Shown here piece after piece: positions 1 to 13,119 of a stretch of 64,000 nucleotides of DNA. Location: the NCBI GenBank assembly GCA_027924645.1, contig BSBN01000888.1:17992501-18056500 (forward strand). Reading direction: 5' to 3'. Position 1 is the stretch's first letter; each line of letters opens with the position of its first letter. A program made the position numbers and the translations under genes. The notes beneath the pieces are model-generated. The model was not told the origin of the DNA. It ran no database searches and saw only the letters and a list, made by a program, of their open reading frames with translations. The stretch comes from Cunninghamia lanceolata. Its lineage: Eukaryota > Streptophyta > Pinopsida > Cupressales > Cupressaceae.

Positions 1-1
1 T

Positions 2-1114
2 GAGAAATATGGAATGCCAGTAGGTCTCATGGCTACAAGTTGTCAAAATAGTTTTCAAAATGAATATATTTCAGCTGTCCCAGTGTGATCGTTGAAAGAT
101 GATTTTGTAGAGGGAAATATATTTCAGAGTAGTATGTGTGGTCATGATGTGATGCATAAACATGAAGAAAATGTTGTAGAAAATGTGGGTACATCCTATA
201 ATAATGAAGACAAAGATCATTGTCAGCCTCTAGAAGAAAAGCCTACAGATGCAAAATGCTCTTCAAATGATGAAACAAAAGATATACATGAAGTTGTATC
301 CTGCAGCAATAGGCATATCCCAGTTATTCCTGAATCTTTATATGAGGTGGATATGCAGAGCTTCACTCTAAATATAGAAGATGCAGACTCAAGGAAAAAC
401 AGTGAATATGTTAGTGATTGTCAGCATTCAGATGCATATGTGAGCCTTTCAGATGATGAAATATATATGGATGCTGAATATGAATGTTTCCATGAAGATT
501 CTGACCACCTTCACAATGTAGAAGTCAAAAAAATTGCTTTTGATTATCAGTGCATTGGTGAAGAGAGAAAACAGGGTCACTATTCAGAAGTGGGTGGATA
601 ATTTGTAGATGTTCATCCTGATACAAATGGGGATAGTGTTGGTTGCAAGGGTGACTACAATGTTTTTTATGTAGGACTGTATTTTGAGCTATTCATGCAT
701 TCTTTTGAGATGTTCCAAATGGACCTTAATGATAAAATTGTTGAGCACAATAATGATGAATATCTGCGTGCTTATAAAAATGAATTTGATTATGATATGT
801 TGCTTGTGCCGGAATATTGCTTGTTTGATACAGAGGAGCTCTTAGTTTTTGAAGAAAGGCAAAATTCTGATGTGGATTCATTTGTTTCATGTGAGTCTGT
901 TAGTTTTCCAAGAAACATCAGTGACTCATATGATGATGATAGTCTACTGCTGAAAATGGTAGATGCTTATGAATTTTGCTGTAGACTTGTTGAAGGAGAA
1001 AGGAGCAGCAGCACAATCAATTGCAATGCTGGGTGCTGCAAGTGGTTAAATGATTTCAGGCTTCATTTGAAGAAATCAAAAGAAAACATGGTTCTTGCCA
1101 AAGGAGAATTCTAG
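2..1114 (+). pseudogene. 3' end of an unrecognised acidic protein gene, two in-frame stops
   Basis: One frame is open from the left edge to a TAG at 1112-1114, broken only by TGA at 86-88 and TAA at 599-601. Both stops are one C-to-T change from sense codons (CGA, CAA). The product is rich in Asp, Glu and Ser, with clusters such as SDDEIYMDAEYE and SDSYDDDS. It has no membrane segment and no domain I recognise. The start lies upstream of the window, so this is probably a long last exon or a fragment of one. Open frames of 28, 170 and 171 codons between the stops, all in the same frame, argue for a once-functional gene. A functional gene with two sequencing errors is possible but less likely. 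Function unknown. Confidence 0.5.
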
Positions 1115-1389
1115 TTTTTCCTTTTTGGTGGCCCTGGGCTGCCAAGTAAATTTTAATGAATGTGTTGTTTGATGCGGGTTGGTATGTGTTCGACTCTGTG
1201 CCCAATGGACAAGGGACTGGTCTACATCCCAGAATTCTGAGGTTCTCACCATGCCTACAAGAGGCATGCATCCCCAGACAAAGCCACTGGTGGTGCCTTC
1301 ATGAACATTTAGGTTTCAAGCATTTTAAATATGCAGGCACCTTCCATAAAATTCATAAAAATTCTAACACTTTCGGCCTTTGCAACATA

Positions 1390-2260
1390 AAAATTGCAAG
1401 AATCTATTGTATGTATGTCACTTTGTATATACAATGGTGTTTGTATATACATACACGTCAAATGTGCATTGGTGGGCTTGCAAAATCTCAACCAGCCTTT
1501 GAAAAAATGAGTTATATGCATTTTTGAATGCATATCAGGCTTGAAAAGTGCATGTACAAGGGGGAATGTTTCGCAGATTCCTGAGGATATTCCTACTTGT
1601 ATATCAGGCTTGTATGTCTAAACATACATCGGCACATACAATGAAAAATGCAAGTGGTCTTGTATGTTTGGCAATATATAATGCAGCAGGAGATACATTT
1701 GGTGGGGTCTGCCTCACATGCAAAGGGCTTTGTATCCCATATACAAAGTAGAATGTATATGTGATATACATTTAAAATATACAAAGAAAAAATGTACATG
1801 GCCTGGACACGAAGGAACAATATGTTGCAGTAGATGGATTTTAAAGTCCACGGGTTGTTTATCGCATTTGTATATGCGATATACAAACAAAATATGCATT
1901 GGATAAGATATAAGCCGGACCCAATGTAAAAGTCAAATATGACTAATTCAATGGTTGGCGTCTGTGGCTTGTATGTTTGGATGCTTGTATATGTGCCGAT
2001 ATACAAGGGAAATGAGCTACAAGCTAGATTTCAAGGCGGATGCAACGTGTTTCATAATTTTTTAGGTCTGCGCCTTGTATGTATGAGTTGTATGTATATG
2101 CACATATAGAAAGCGATAGATGCAAAAAAGGAGATGCAAGCCAGACCCAAGTTGATTTTGAATTTGTTCTATGATGTTTTGGGGTCTGCTTTGTATGAAG
2201 GGCGATTGTATGTATATAAAGTCCCTCATGCATTTTTAGATGCAAAAGGAAAAAGCACAT
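1390..2260. repeat. Degenerate ~105-140 bp tandem repeat, block A
   Basis: The sequence recurs as diverged units built around GGTCTGC, then TTGTATGTATG, a TTGTATATGC stretch, a TATACAAA/ATGCA stretch and GCAAGCCAGACCCAA. The anchor (GTCTG or GTCCA) falls near 1707, 1846, 1960, 2066 and 2184, so spacing is 106-140 bp. Units before 1700 are more worn. It begins about 275 bp after the end of the decayed gene at 1-1114. No coding content is convincing; the short frames here are shadows of the repeat. Confidence 0.55.
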
Positions 2261-3719
2261 TAGTTCATCAGTGAATTCTCCCAGGGTTGTTCCGATGGTC
2301 GATGGAGATAAAAGGTCAGTGATAGAGGAGTAGGGTGCCTACGTGGCATGTTTTAACCAATTGGCAACTTCTCAGCGTATTTTGACACCATTGATCTCAG
2401 TGATAGGAGAATAAGATCAACAGCTGTGTTTTAAACCTTCAACAAAGGTTTTTCCTAAGCATATGCAGTCATGTTTTGAGTGGCAAACCTCCATGAACAT
2501 GCTGCTACAAATTTCAAGAGGACTGTGGGTAGCTGAGGCATTAATGGTAGTTTACAGAAGGATGATCGATGGAATGACAGTCCAGCTACTAGACTTAAGA
2601 TGCAAACCTTTGAGCTGCGGCTCTGATCCTGATCTCACCTGCTTTTCCCTCGGTTTCCCATTTGTTGCATTCAATATTTTGGGCACCATTTTGGTGCAAT
2701 GTATCTGGCTGGAATTTTGTTTTCCCTTGTAAAATTTTTGTTGAGTACACAGTCTTGCTATAAAAGGGTAAACTGTGTCACTCTTTTGGGTTGTTGAAGA
2801 CTTGGGCATTTTTGTGTAAATAACGAAAAATAGAGCATTTTCCTAGCTATTGTATCTCTTTGGAGTTTATGAGTTTCATCTAAATGTACATTGCAGATAT
2901 TCTTAGTTTCATTATTGTTTCATATGAAAAATGCATTGTGCATGTGTTTATCTATCTGTCTCCTTTATTGCATGCCTTCCTTCTTCTAGATTCAGTTGCT
3001 AAGGGTTTCATAGATTCTAGGATACAAGTTTCTGTATTGCATGTTTAATCTGTGACTTCCATTCAAGGAGTGGATTAAATTATCTTAGGTTAAGTATGGA
3101 GAAGGTTGTATGTCAGATGGGATGTTTGTAAGTAGAGACAGTTAAATACTCGTTCTTGGGTGATGTTTGTAAGGTAATCATCAATCTAATTCCTTGAAAC
3201 TTGAATCCAAAATGCAATCCATTCTTATGTATACGTCTAGTTGACTCCTTGCCCTGAGATAGGCACTAATCTACTCCTGAATTAGTAGTTATGACCCAAA
3301 ACCCCTTGTCTTGCATCCAAAACATAAAATTCATTTTTCATAACTTCCACTTGTTAGTTTGTGGGAGTAGGATTAGGACCCCTGCATACTCTCATCCACA
3401 ACCAGACAAATATGTCCAAGAACATTGCCAACCTTGTGATGTATCATGCACATCTTGGTCCACACATGAGAGTATTCTTCCTTTTGTTGTCAAGCTAAAT
3501 CTTTCTATCATTGGGCTAGTCAATGTTACATCTTTAGCTATAGGGATACCCCCCTTGGTGCGGAAGAACCAAAAGTGAAGGGGAGGAAGCTATCACAACC
3601 TCCTATATTAGTTGGTTGAATCTTCCTATGCATTGGAATTGGCAAACCCTCTGCTCATTCAAAAGAAAAACCAACAAACCCGGAGACAAATTAAATCAAA
3701 CCTAGAGAACATAAGTAAA
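2261..3719. other. Non-coding stretch between the two repeat blocks
   Basis: I see no gene, RNA or element here. The short open frames have no recognisable composition, domain or splice context. Confidence 0.5.
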
Positions 3720-4330
3720 ATGATATGCATATTTGTATGCATAAAGGTTTGTATTTAATATTTAGATACATAGTCAGATGCAAAACAAAGGTTGAACATT
3801 GTGGACTTCTGTGAGGTCTACAGTTCTATAAAGGAAATGTATTTAATATAAACATAGAGGATACAAAACCAGACTTCACAATAAATTCAAACATTATAAA
3901 ATACAGGTGGGGCCCACATGGGTATAGAAAAGAATTTATTTGAAAACACATCCATAAGATACACAGAGGAGCAAATACAATCTCATATTTCAAGTAAAGT
4001 TAAATCGAGAATAAAGTCCATTGATACATAAACAAAAGAGAAAAGAAAGTCAAAGGTCAAATGTCCTTGTTTATGTATGGTGGTGTGTATGTATGCGAGA
4101 TGCAAAAGGTAATATAGTTGGTTTGTATACACAGTTGGAACTAAAAACAATTCAATACAATTCATGAACCGATGAGGTCTGGCAGTTTGTATGTATGGTA
4201 CATTTGTATTCAATATGCAAAAGGGAATACAATTGGTTTATATACAAATCCATAACTGAAAGCAATTCCAATTCATTGCATAGACTGATGAGGTCCATTT
4301 TTGTATTTTTTTTTTTTTTGTAACAGGTAT
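3720..4330. repeat. Degenerate ~116 bp tandem repeat, block B
   Basis: Two clear neighbouring units share GATGAGGTCTGGCAG or GATGAGGTCCATT, TTGTATGTATGG, ATGCAAAAGG and GTATACA/ATATACAAA stretches. Their GGTC anchors lie at about 4176 and 4292, 116 bp apart. A weaker unit near 3813 has GTGAGGTCTAC. The motif order GGTCTG, then TTGTATGTATG, then ATGCAAAA matches block A at 1390-2260, so both blocks probably belong to one satellite-like family. Confidence 0.5.
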
Positions 4331-4878
4331 GCAAAAGGTATAAAGGTAATATACAAGGTGAAAGCAAAGAAAATTACAAAGGCAAAGATAACTTACAGAG
4401 CTGAATCAAATCGGTATTGGGAGGTCATGGAGGAGAAAGGAAAGTTTGAGGTAGAGAACATCAACAAATAAGATATTTTGAAGTTTTAAAAGGATTCTAA
4501 AAGTATCCTTTGTGCTAAAAAGGGAATAGCTTTTTTTTTAATATTTTGGCGGGCCTTTTCTTCCACCATTGATTTTGCTTCAACCATTGATTCTGTAGAA
4601 TGAAGGGGAGCCGTTGGTTGGTATTTGTTGTAACCATAGCAAAGGGGGATTCAAGTCTATATAATGAACCCTACTACTTGTATTTTGGACACATAGGAAT
4701 ACACGAATGCATTAAAAGTATATAGGGTATGCAAGAGATGTGACTAGAGAATAGTGCTTTGAGCATAGTTGTAGGGAAGGAATTCACCTATTGTTTGTAG
4801 TGAGGATTATGTGGAATGTCCTATCTCCTTTCTACATCTATAGAAAGCGTCTGTAAGTGTTGATTTTATTATTGATTC

Positions 4879-4900
4879 TGTAACGCCCGCCTTGTACCCT
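4879..4900 (+). mobile_element. Possible LTR 5' end (TGTAACGCCCGCC)
   Basis: The sequence TGTAACGCCCGCC is typical of the first bases of many plant Ty3/gypsy LTRs. No matching copy, target-site duplication or adjoining polypurine tract was found, so the extent of the LTR to the right (perhaps several kb) is unknown. This could be chance. Confidence 0.2.
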
Positions 4901-5605
4901 CAAAGGAATACACATTTATGCTACATGAAACAGGAACATTTTTTTTTTTTAATGATTAAGATAACAAATAATGTTAACATAACTAACTATGACATATTCT
5001 CTAAGGATACAAGGCTGCATTACTTTACAAACCTACTAACATAATTTAACATTCATTAGTAACTAATCTGAATACAAAGCACAATTAAATAACTGATTCA
5101 TATTCATTACATACCGTCAGATAATACAATCTACATGATCAAAACATAACTGAAATGCTTTTGTTACACATAAGTACATCATTACTTTGCCATTTGTAGA
5201 CTGCATCAGAATCACATACATTATGAATGATCTGCTACACAAATCTGGTACAAGGTTACACATACATCTTCATCAACTGGTACAAGTACAACTGGAACAA
5301 TTCTTTTCTACATATGAACTTGATGAAGAATAACCAATGGATAAAATAGCTCTTCCACCTGACCATGTGGAACCCTAAGGTCCACCCCCCGAGCTAGGAG
5401 TTAACATGAAGTCCCAAACAATGACAGTCAGGTAGACAAAGACTAACATGAACAAAGGATGACCAAACGCCAATACAACACATGGCAATAACAACACAAC
5501 ACAACTTGACTGAACTTCCAGAGGCAACACAAGACAAATGCGGAGAGAACAACTAGGGAATGCTAGGCTGCAGTAGGGAGAGTGTCATCACATGGTCCTG
5601 ACATG
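4901..5605. other. AT-rich non-coding DNA
   Basis: No gene or structured RNA seen. If the TGTAACGCCC start at 4879 is real, this is LTR interior. Confidence 0.35.
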
Positions 5606-5677
5606 GGTTATCCTGACAGCCTCTCACTAGGCACTGGCCCCCATCTATGGTTATCCTGACAGCCTCTCACTAGGCAC
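5606..5677 (+). repeat. Direct repeat of 29 bp, 43 bp apart
   Basis: GGTTATCCTGACAGCCTCTC followed by ACTAGGCAC occurs at 5606-5634 and again at 5649-5677. A looser relative (GGTTATCCTGACTACCACTT, then a GGCCCC stretch) occurs near 5888. The surrounding GGCCCC and GACCCC stretches repeat with it. Confidence 0.7.
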
Positions 5678-6694
5678 CGACCCCATAGGGTGACACATGC
5701 GGAATCAACCTTCCTTTCATGAGGACAAGGAAGTTGATCTTGCCAACCAGGCCTTCTCATCTCATCTCAAGCCTAAACAAGCACTTGAGCCATGAGTGAG
5801 GCATCCACTTATCTTGTTTAGTGTGCCTAACTACCCAACCCCCAGATTCATTATTTAGGTTATCACTTGATTAATCTACTTCCAGCGGGTTATCCTGACT
5901 ACCACTTTGGGCGTCGGCCCCACGTTGAAAGCCACTCCCCTACCTGCATCTAGAAGACCCTACTCAACAAACATAGCAAACGTCATCATGACAACGATGA
6001 TACATAAACCATGCAAGGCATAATCCATCTTGCATAACCATTCTTCTGATTTGAACATATACATGTAATAATGCAAGGCATTTACCTTCTTGCATATCAT
6101 CTCAATTACAAGGACATACTCTTAATACATTTTCCATGGCTTCCAATGAAGTAACTCATAAGAAAAATACTTTTTCATGAATACCAATGTCTCCCCATTG
6201 TCTAATCCAACACAACATCCAAACAAATAAATAAATCAATCACAACATTCACGATGAGCCTTTCTACACATCATGATGCATTTAGAATATTTACATTCTT
6301 TCACAACACCATGATCAAATTCCTTATACATGACAAAAGGCGACATGACTTCAATAACTTAGGACACTTATGAAGTCAAAACACAACAACCTTGGCCTCT
6401 GGAAATGAACCCTTGACAACTTACACTTTGACCATTTCAAACAATATCAATTCACACTAACTAATTATCTAATACCTTTAAATCAAATTTCCAATACAAT
6501 AATCATATACCTAATCCTTAATCCATTATCTTAACAAAATGAAGAAACCATATTAAAACCAATGTCAATCTAAATTAAATTTCATTAATCATAATATATA
6601 ATCACAACGATTTTCTTTTAATCAAATACATAATGACAACATTATTCTAAATTCCCAATTTCATTTGGCTTTTAAACAATCAACTATACTCTTG

Positions 6695-6801
<107 letters not shown>

Positions 6802-7484
6802 TATCAACTAATTATCCAATTCAATTCCTCTTCAAAATATAAATATATCAATGATTTGAACAATTACCATCCTAGTTTATAACTATTTTTCGCAACCAAT
6901 AGTAAGTTTCTTCTGTATCAAGATCCAAAACCAGAATCCAAACAATATTGATCAATAACTTCAAAACATTCAACAATTGATTCATCACCAATAAATATTT
7001 AAATTAAACAAATCCACCTATTAAAACAGCTCATTAGATTATACAAATCCTTCTATAGTATAAGACTCATAACACAACAATAATTGAAGTATCCTATGTC
7101 ATTTCTCCATAGTCCCCTAGTACTCATGCACTCGATTATCATATCCTCCAAAGATTTCTAAAGTTCCAAGGTTATAAGAAATTGAACTTATAGAGAATGC
7201 TAATAGCTAGATCTAAAGGCTTATGGATCAATTATACGGTTGAAGCATTAAAAGAATTATTGCACTAATCAAGAACATTATGAATTAATTATTCATAACT
7301 TCCAAATCATGTTGCTCACTAAATCCTCAATAAACCCTTTACTTGAATTGACTCTAGAAAGCAATAATACAAAACAAATTATCCTACCATAAAACCTAAT
7401 CGTTCCTACAATGGAATAGCAATAACATTATTATTAAATTAGGTATTTGACCATTATCTTTCCATTTTGACTTAATAATAAGAA

Positions 7485-7565
7485 TAGTAAAAATAATAAT
7501 TATTATTATTATTGTAATAATAACAATAATGATAATAATAATAACTATAATTATAACAATGATAC
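7485..7565. repeat. Imperfect AAT/ATT microsatellite
   Basis: AATAAT and ATTATT runs meet here and form imperfect self-complementary stretches. The Ile-rich minus-strand open frame over 7396-7614 is an artefact of this repeat. Confidence 0.8.
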
Positions 7566-7651
7566 TGATAATAGCATGGATATCAATAGTACTACTATTA
7601 ATACACACATGCACTCAAACACATTGTAAAGAAAATAAACATTCCTTAGGG

Positions 7652-8620
7652 TTAATCTAAGCCAATCAGACGAAATGCATACAAGAAAGCACAACTAACC
7701 TGGAATAACAATGACGAGTTTCTGCAGACTAGAGTTGAAACGATAAACCTTAATGCATGGAGAGTAAATAAGAAAACTCTGTTTCTGCCTCCAAAGTGTG
7801 ACTTCTTCTTAGTGAAGTGCATCAGATTCTGTGTAGCTATTATGCATACTGACAAAGTACATTCTACCATGAAGAGCTTGACAACAATATGATCAGGTAT
7901 CGAGTTGAGACTGCCAATGCGATGTATGTTAGGAACCGCAGTGTCTATGGTGAGATTCAGCAGACTTGGGGAAGGACTGTGAGGAAGTGACATGCGACTA
8001 CCCACTGTCTAATGAAATCATCTCCTCTTTTGAGATTATCGAAACCTCGATTTATAATAGTCAAGCCTATCGGCATGTATTGTAAATTGAATTTCTGTAA
8101 ACTTATTGAGCACGATAATTTTGTAGCCCCAACTCGCTCAGCAGGTATATTCAAAGGTATGCGAAGATGAATTCTGCTTTGAATTTTTGGCAGCTTCTGA
8201 ACAACAACCCATGAATGCTTAGGAAAATCATAAACCCTTATGAAGTTCTCGTCCACTGCCACTACTTGGTATTGTTCGCCTGCCCACAAAATGCCTCCAA
8301 CTGCAATTCAAAAGCCGATGCCTAGAGGAAAAACTTCCTTTCAAGCGGACCCTGTACTGATGCACTCTCCCAGCTATATATCAACTCAGCTATAAGGAAC
8401 CAATAGTCTCTGCAAATATGACTTCAATACTCCATGTTGGCCGATCGATCATAACCCTGTGGTGACGTTGAATTCTCCAGGCACCCACAATCATCTCCTT
8501 GTTTGACTGCGACTTCACCCAACTCACTAAAATAATAATTCTGGTCACCTGGTGGTAGACGAAAGTTCTCCCAACTCCCTTATGCCACGACTCCTTGCAG
8601 ATGCTCATTCAATAAAGACT
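7652..8620 (-). pseudogene. Possible F-box/kelch-like gene remnant
   Basis: Minus-strand frames between 8310 and 7957 read AVGGILWAGEQYQVVAVDE and then VRVYDFPKHSWVVVQKLP-like text (observed IRVYDFPKHSW). This resembles a kelch blade: Gly-Gly start, a Tyr-Asp pair, then Trp and Leu-Pro. Just upstream, TTGAATTGCAG ends at 8301 and looks like a splice acceptor. Further on, the reading moves to another frame between 8005 and 7652, ending in YSPCIKVYRFN-like text before another CAG near 7720, so at least one frameshift is needed. The segment at 8390-8608 is open but gave no recognisable domain. I see no F-box motif, so the family assignment is an inference from one repeat-like stretch. It could be unrelated. 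Confidence 0.25.
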
Positions 8621-11600
8621 CCACGATCTAATGATCAATATTAAAATAAACAATGTAAAAACAATTTCAATATCCAAATACTAGTCGCTCTCAGCCTTCT
8701 GTAGTCATCGCTTCAAGAAAACTAATTCGAATTCCTTGGCAGCGATGACCTCCTCCCTTTGCTATCATCGCCTACACTCGGGGAATAGCTTTTACTTCAA
8801 TTGCCAGAAGATAATGATAGCTTCGAACTCAATGATTATGGAGTTGTCTCATACGACTGAGCAGTCTTTGATAACCATGGCACCTTCAAACTGACTCTTG
8901 CACACAATAAGAATATTATCAGTGTATAGATTAAAGAGGGTCCCACGACACTTCTATGATTTCACCTGCTATGCTGGCTGAGTGCCACGATTTGAAAGAA
9001 ACATAAAGCTATTCTCTATATAAGCTGCATTTGTTCTTGGAGGGCCTACATTCTACTAATTTAATCTGCCGAAAACTATCAGAAATTGTTTCCTGTAATG
9101 CAACAGATATGAATATGATATTTAATCAAAAATCCATAAGTTTCCCTTAAAATCAATGTCCAGCTCTACGCGAGTTGGTAAAATCTAGAACTGCAACTGG
9201 CTTTGATTATTGAATCGACAAGTCTTGTTTTAGTTGCTGAAGTTCCAAGCCTCTTTTCCCCGCCTTCATTTCTCTTCTTCTCCCTACAATGCTGTCCTCT
9301 TTGCCTCAACAAGCTTCTCTTTTATAACACAGTCTCTCTCATTTACCAAGGAACTCGGCACGTGATCCCGTGCATCTCCCTCCTCGAGAAAGACTTTTAT
9401 TTAATTTAATAATCCCAAGAGGTTGTTCCTTTTTTAAATATTAACACACAATTCTGACAACATTTAATTATTTTATAGCCAACCAAGCATGTTTTATTTA
9501 ATAAAGTTATAATATTACAACTATCTATAATAGTACAACTATATATTAATTTATTTTATTAATCTAGTTGCAAATCACTAATTACAAAGCAACTTACAAC
9601 TATTTAATTTATTTAAATATTTATTGCAAATAATATTATATTAAATAATACAAAACCTCTTACAATCTTTATTTAACAACTATACTACTAATAAAATAAT
9701 AATTTATTTACAACAATTATCGACATTATACCCAATATTATCTTTTATCAATACATTTAATTATCCACATTATACTTTCCGTAATATGATTCTAATAAAA
9801 GCACAATGACACCTTACACACTTAGACACTTAACCTAGTTAGACTCCAAGGTGCAATATTACTTGTCTGCAAATCATGATCGAATGACAGACAAAGACCA
9901 AAAGAATAAACTGACAACCAAACCACACTGTCATGGGACCTCACGTTAACTCCAAACAACTAATCCATTGGTGAAGGCACGCTCAGACCTGTAATCAGGT
10001 GGAGTCGATGCCTAGTACCTGCATTCCTGCAACAACGCACGGTTAAACATTCAAGATATATATACATCACATGCAGTCCTATAGTTAATGGAAATCGCAG
10101 TGGTGTAGGGTACTCGAGAGCGAGTAATACAACACTGTTCCATTCACGTTTATGAATAAACGATTAACTATGTTGAACAAAGTATCCGATATTAATCAAC
10201 AACATAAAACATTCAATCCAATATCGCAATTAACATCAAACATCTATAACATCTAGTTTATTTATCAAATTCTAAAGCATAAAATAACCTATTTTTACAT
10301 CAACATCTGCTATCATAACAATCAGGTTCATAATGAAGTAACAAGATAACAAGAGATCCATCATCTATAGTCTAAGACACTATCATAAAGTCTAAGCAAA
10401 CATCAATCTGATGGACGACGAGATGAGGGGCACTATAGATTCATTCAAGAGATTTTGAAGTCATAAAGATATTATAAAATTGGAATGGCTAGTATATTAA
10501 TGAATACAAACATCAACTTTCTGCATCTATCCCAGAGTGTCAGTTGCTTCAGGTATTCTTAATGTAGTTTCCCTTGAATATTGCAATTCCATATGTTGAT
10601 TTGTGAAATTGCTCAGAATTTACATATGAGAATTTAACTACTTTTGGATTGATCACGATAAGTGGACTTATATGCATGAGTAATAGAGAATTGTATGTTA
10701 GTTTAATCTTGTTTTTGAACCTTATCTTTTCTCTCTTTTCTCTTTTTTTTACCAATGGTATAAATAATTAACATGCACGTAGCTATCTAAAGGATTATGG
10801 ATTCAAATAAAAACTTGTGAATTGCAAAAATATTTAATAGTTTTTCATATAAATCTGAAGTATAAAGTATTTTTTCATTGAAATTCATGTAAAGCCTTGT
10901 AGTAAAATGGTAAATACGTGCAAAGGATCACTAATCATAGTGTAATTTGTAGTTATTTGCAAAGAGTAAGTAAATACAACCAGTACGTGTCCTTAAAATA
11001 ATGTAAGGCCCCTTAAACAAATAGCTCACAATAGACCACCAAACTCTCCAACATAGTCAAGAACTGACTACTGAAGCCCTGAGGTTGAGAATCATCCTTG
11101 GACAATTCTCCATACCTTCCAAGATAGATTAAGTTCCTTGTGAATTTGTATCATGTTGCTTATGCGTAAAAGCATACATCAATAGCTTTTGGCACTAGAA
11201 GGAAGGCCTGATAAGATTTAGGGTAGACTTTGTGTAAATTGACTAATAGGATCATATCAACACTTTGCAATTTGAGTGTTCTGACTACAAATATCCCTTC
11301 CTTAAGGATAATCGATCAGATATTTACAAAGAGTTATTTAAAATTCCAAGGATGATACATGTGACCTTGTACTATTTCCTAAGGGTGAAAGCAAGAAGAT
11401 GAGTCCACTTTTCATGGAAGTCTCATGGGAAAGAAAAATCTAATGGAAATGGGCACCTTCTTTGAAAATAATGGGCACCCACTTGGGAATGGTGACCTAA
11501 GCCTAAACATGAGCTTGTTATGTAATGGGCTCCTATTGAGGATCAGGATCGCAAAGATAAATTATCTCTCATTGCATATGGGCTCTTATATATGGAATGG

Positions 11601-12143
11601 GTGCCCATTTTATAAGTAGTTACCCATTAACTAAAAGTATTTATTTATTTGTATGGTGGCTATGAGTTCACTCTTAACAGTTCATGTTGAAAATCAAGGT
11701 GAAACAGCTGCTATAAAAGTTTATATATATGTGTTGAAATCTGAAAGTTAGATTAATGAGTTTCAATTTCATGTGTATGTGATTAGCACATTCAATCAAT
11801 GTAGTAATGAAGGAAATTAATCAAGGAAGTTGACACAAAATTTACATGGAGAAACCCTTAATATAAAAACTCCACACCAAAAGAGATATTATGATTGAAT
11901 TAATTCTTGTAATCATGTTTACATTAACATTGAATTCTCTTCGAATTCTTGTAGGACTTTGTTACTACTTCAATTTTAAAAAATTGGCATAATTTCTACC
12001 AACCAAAGGCATCATAATATAGAAGCCATGGACTTGAAAATACCATGAATTATATCCAATAACATGAGAATATTCCTCATGCAAAAACCAAGCTCTCCAT
12101 ATTGTGAATTCCAATGATGCATAGTAGAAATCACCACTTAACT
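8621..12143. other. AT-rich DNA without recognisable genes
   Basis: Short frames only, with no domain or element signature. The part from about 9420 to 9790 is very AT-rich. The part at 9860-10130 is less AT-rich and has LTR-like texture, but I could not pair it with another copy. Confidence 0.45.
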
Positions 12144-12272
12144 AAAAGTCTCAAACATGGGTGCCCAAGAAGTCCAAATCAAAATTAGTCAACAAAAATG
12201 TTATGTGACAACAAGGTAGAACTGAAAGTCTTGACATGGGCACCCAATAAGTCCCAATCAAACTTAGTCAAC
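12144..12272 (+). repeat. Two-copy direct repeat, period about 80 bp
   Basis: A segment starting AAAGTC, then ACATGGGTGCCCAAGAAGTC, then TTAGTCAAC (12144-12193) recurs at 12224-12272 with GGGCACCCAATAAGTC. The GGGTGCCC/GGGCACCC core is itself self-complementary and recurs alone near 11472 and 12879. Confidence 0.6.
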
Positions 12273-12424
12273 TGAAGTGACCCATCTCACACCAATGTTA
12301 GGTAAACGACATGCATTTCTTGGAATTCCCAATATAGATCCATAACAACCTATTTGTACCATGTAAAAGTCATGTAAAAACTTATAACATCGTGCAAGAG
12401 TCATGCAAAGTTGACCCTAAGGTA

Positions 12425-12645
12425 GAGTGACATGCAAGACACATGTATGAACATATAAGTACATGCAACTGACCTGCAAGTATATGCAACTGAAATGCAA
12501 CAACATGCAAGTACATGCAAGTACATGCAAGTACATGCAACTTTGATGCAACAATATGCAAGTCCATGCAAATAACATGCAACAACATGGAAGTCTGTGC
12601 AAGTAACATGTAACAACATGCAAGTCTAGGCAAGGTCATACAAGC
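12425..12645 (+). repeat. ACATGCAAGT minisatellite
   Basis: Decamers of the type ACATGCAAGT or ACATGCAACA are repeated with drift; four near-perfect copies run over 12503-12541. The minus-strand Cys/His-rich open frames over 12382-12654 are produced by the repeat and are not genes. Confidence 0.85.
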
Positions 12646-13119
12646 AACACACAACTAACATGTATATCTAAATTCAATGTTAAGTCCCACAAAAGTCTCA
12701 TACATAGTATATGCACATTATCCACTCATGCAAACAAAAAGTTAACTGCAATTCTACATTGGATTCTCCTCCAAAGTGTTTGCCCCTAATGGTTCCAACC
12801 TCCTAGAAGGTATCTCCAAGTCAACATGGACTTCAAGAAGTCAACTCCAAGTCTCCATGGGCTTCACTTCCAAAGTGGGTGCCCATATAGGGTCACACCA
12901 CATAGAATGTAACTACAACATGTCCAAGTGAAATAATTAATAAATAATTTATATCTGAAGTGTCTATGTGTTCAAGAACACTTTCTAAGAACTTTGGAGA
13001 CACATGAAAATGGTTAGGATTTTAAAGTTAATGACAACTTATCCCAACATTGTCCCAATTGACATTACATATTGCAATTACAAATATGAGGTAATAAAAT
13101 TATTTAACAAGTACAGTGA

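Noticed and set aside
7396..7614. Ile-rich minus-strand open frame
   Set aside because: Translation of an AAT/ATT repeat, not a membrane protein.
9158..9230. tRNA-like stretch (AGCTCTACGCGAGTTGGTAA followed by GAATCG)
   Set aside because: The A-box resemblance is weak and no cloverleaf with a paired acceptor stem can be drawn; not called as a tRNA or tRNA-derived SINE.
12425..12645. CRISPR-like array
   Set aside because: Repeats are contiguous 10-mers without unique spacers, and the context is plant nuclear DNA.
12382..12654. Cys/His-rich open frames in three minus-strand frames
   Set aside because: Translation of the ACATGCAAGT minisatellite; overlapping frames give similar compositions.
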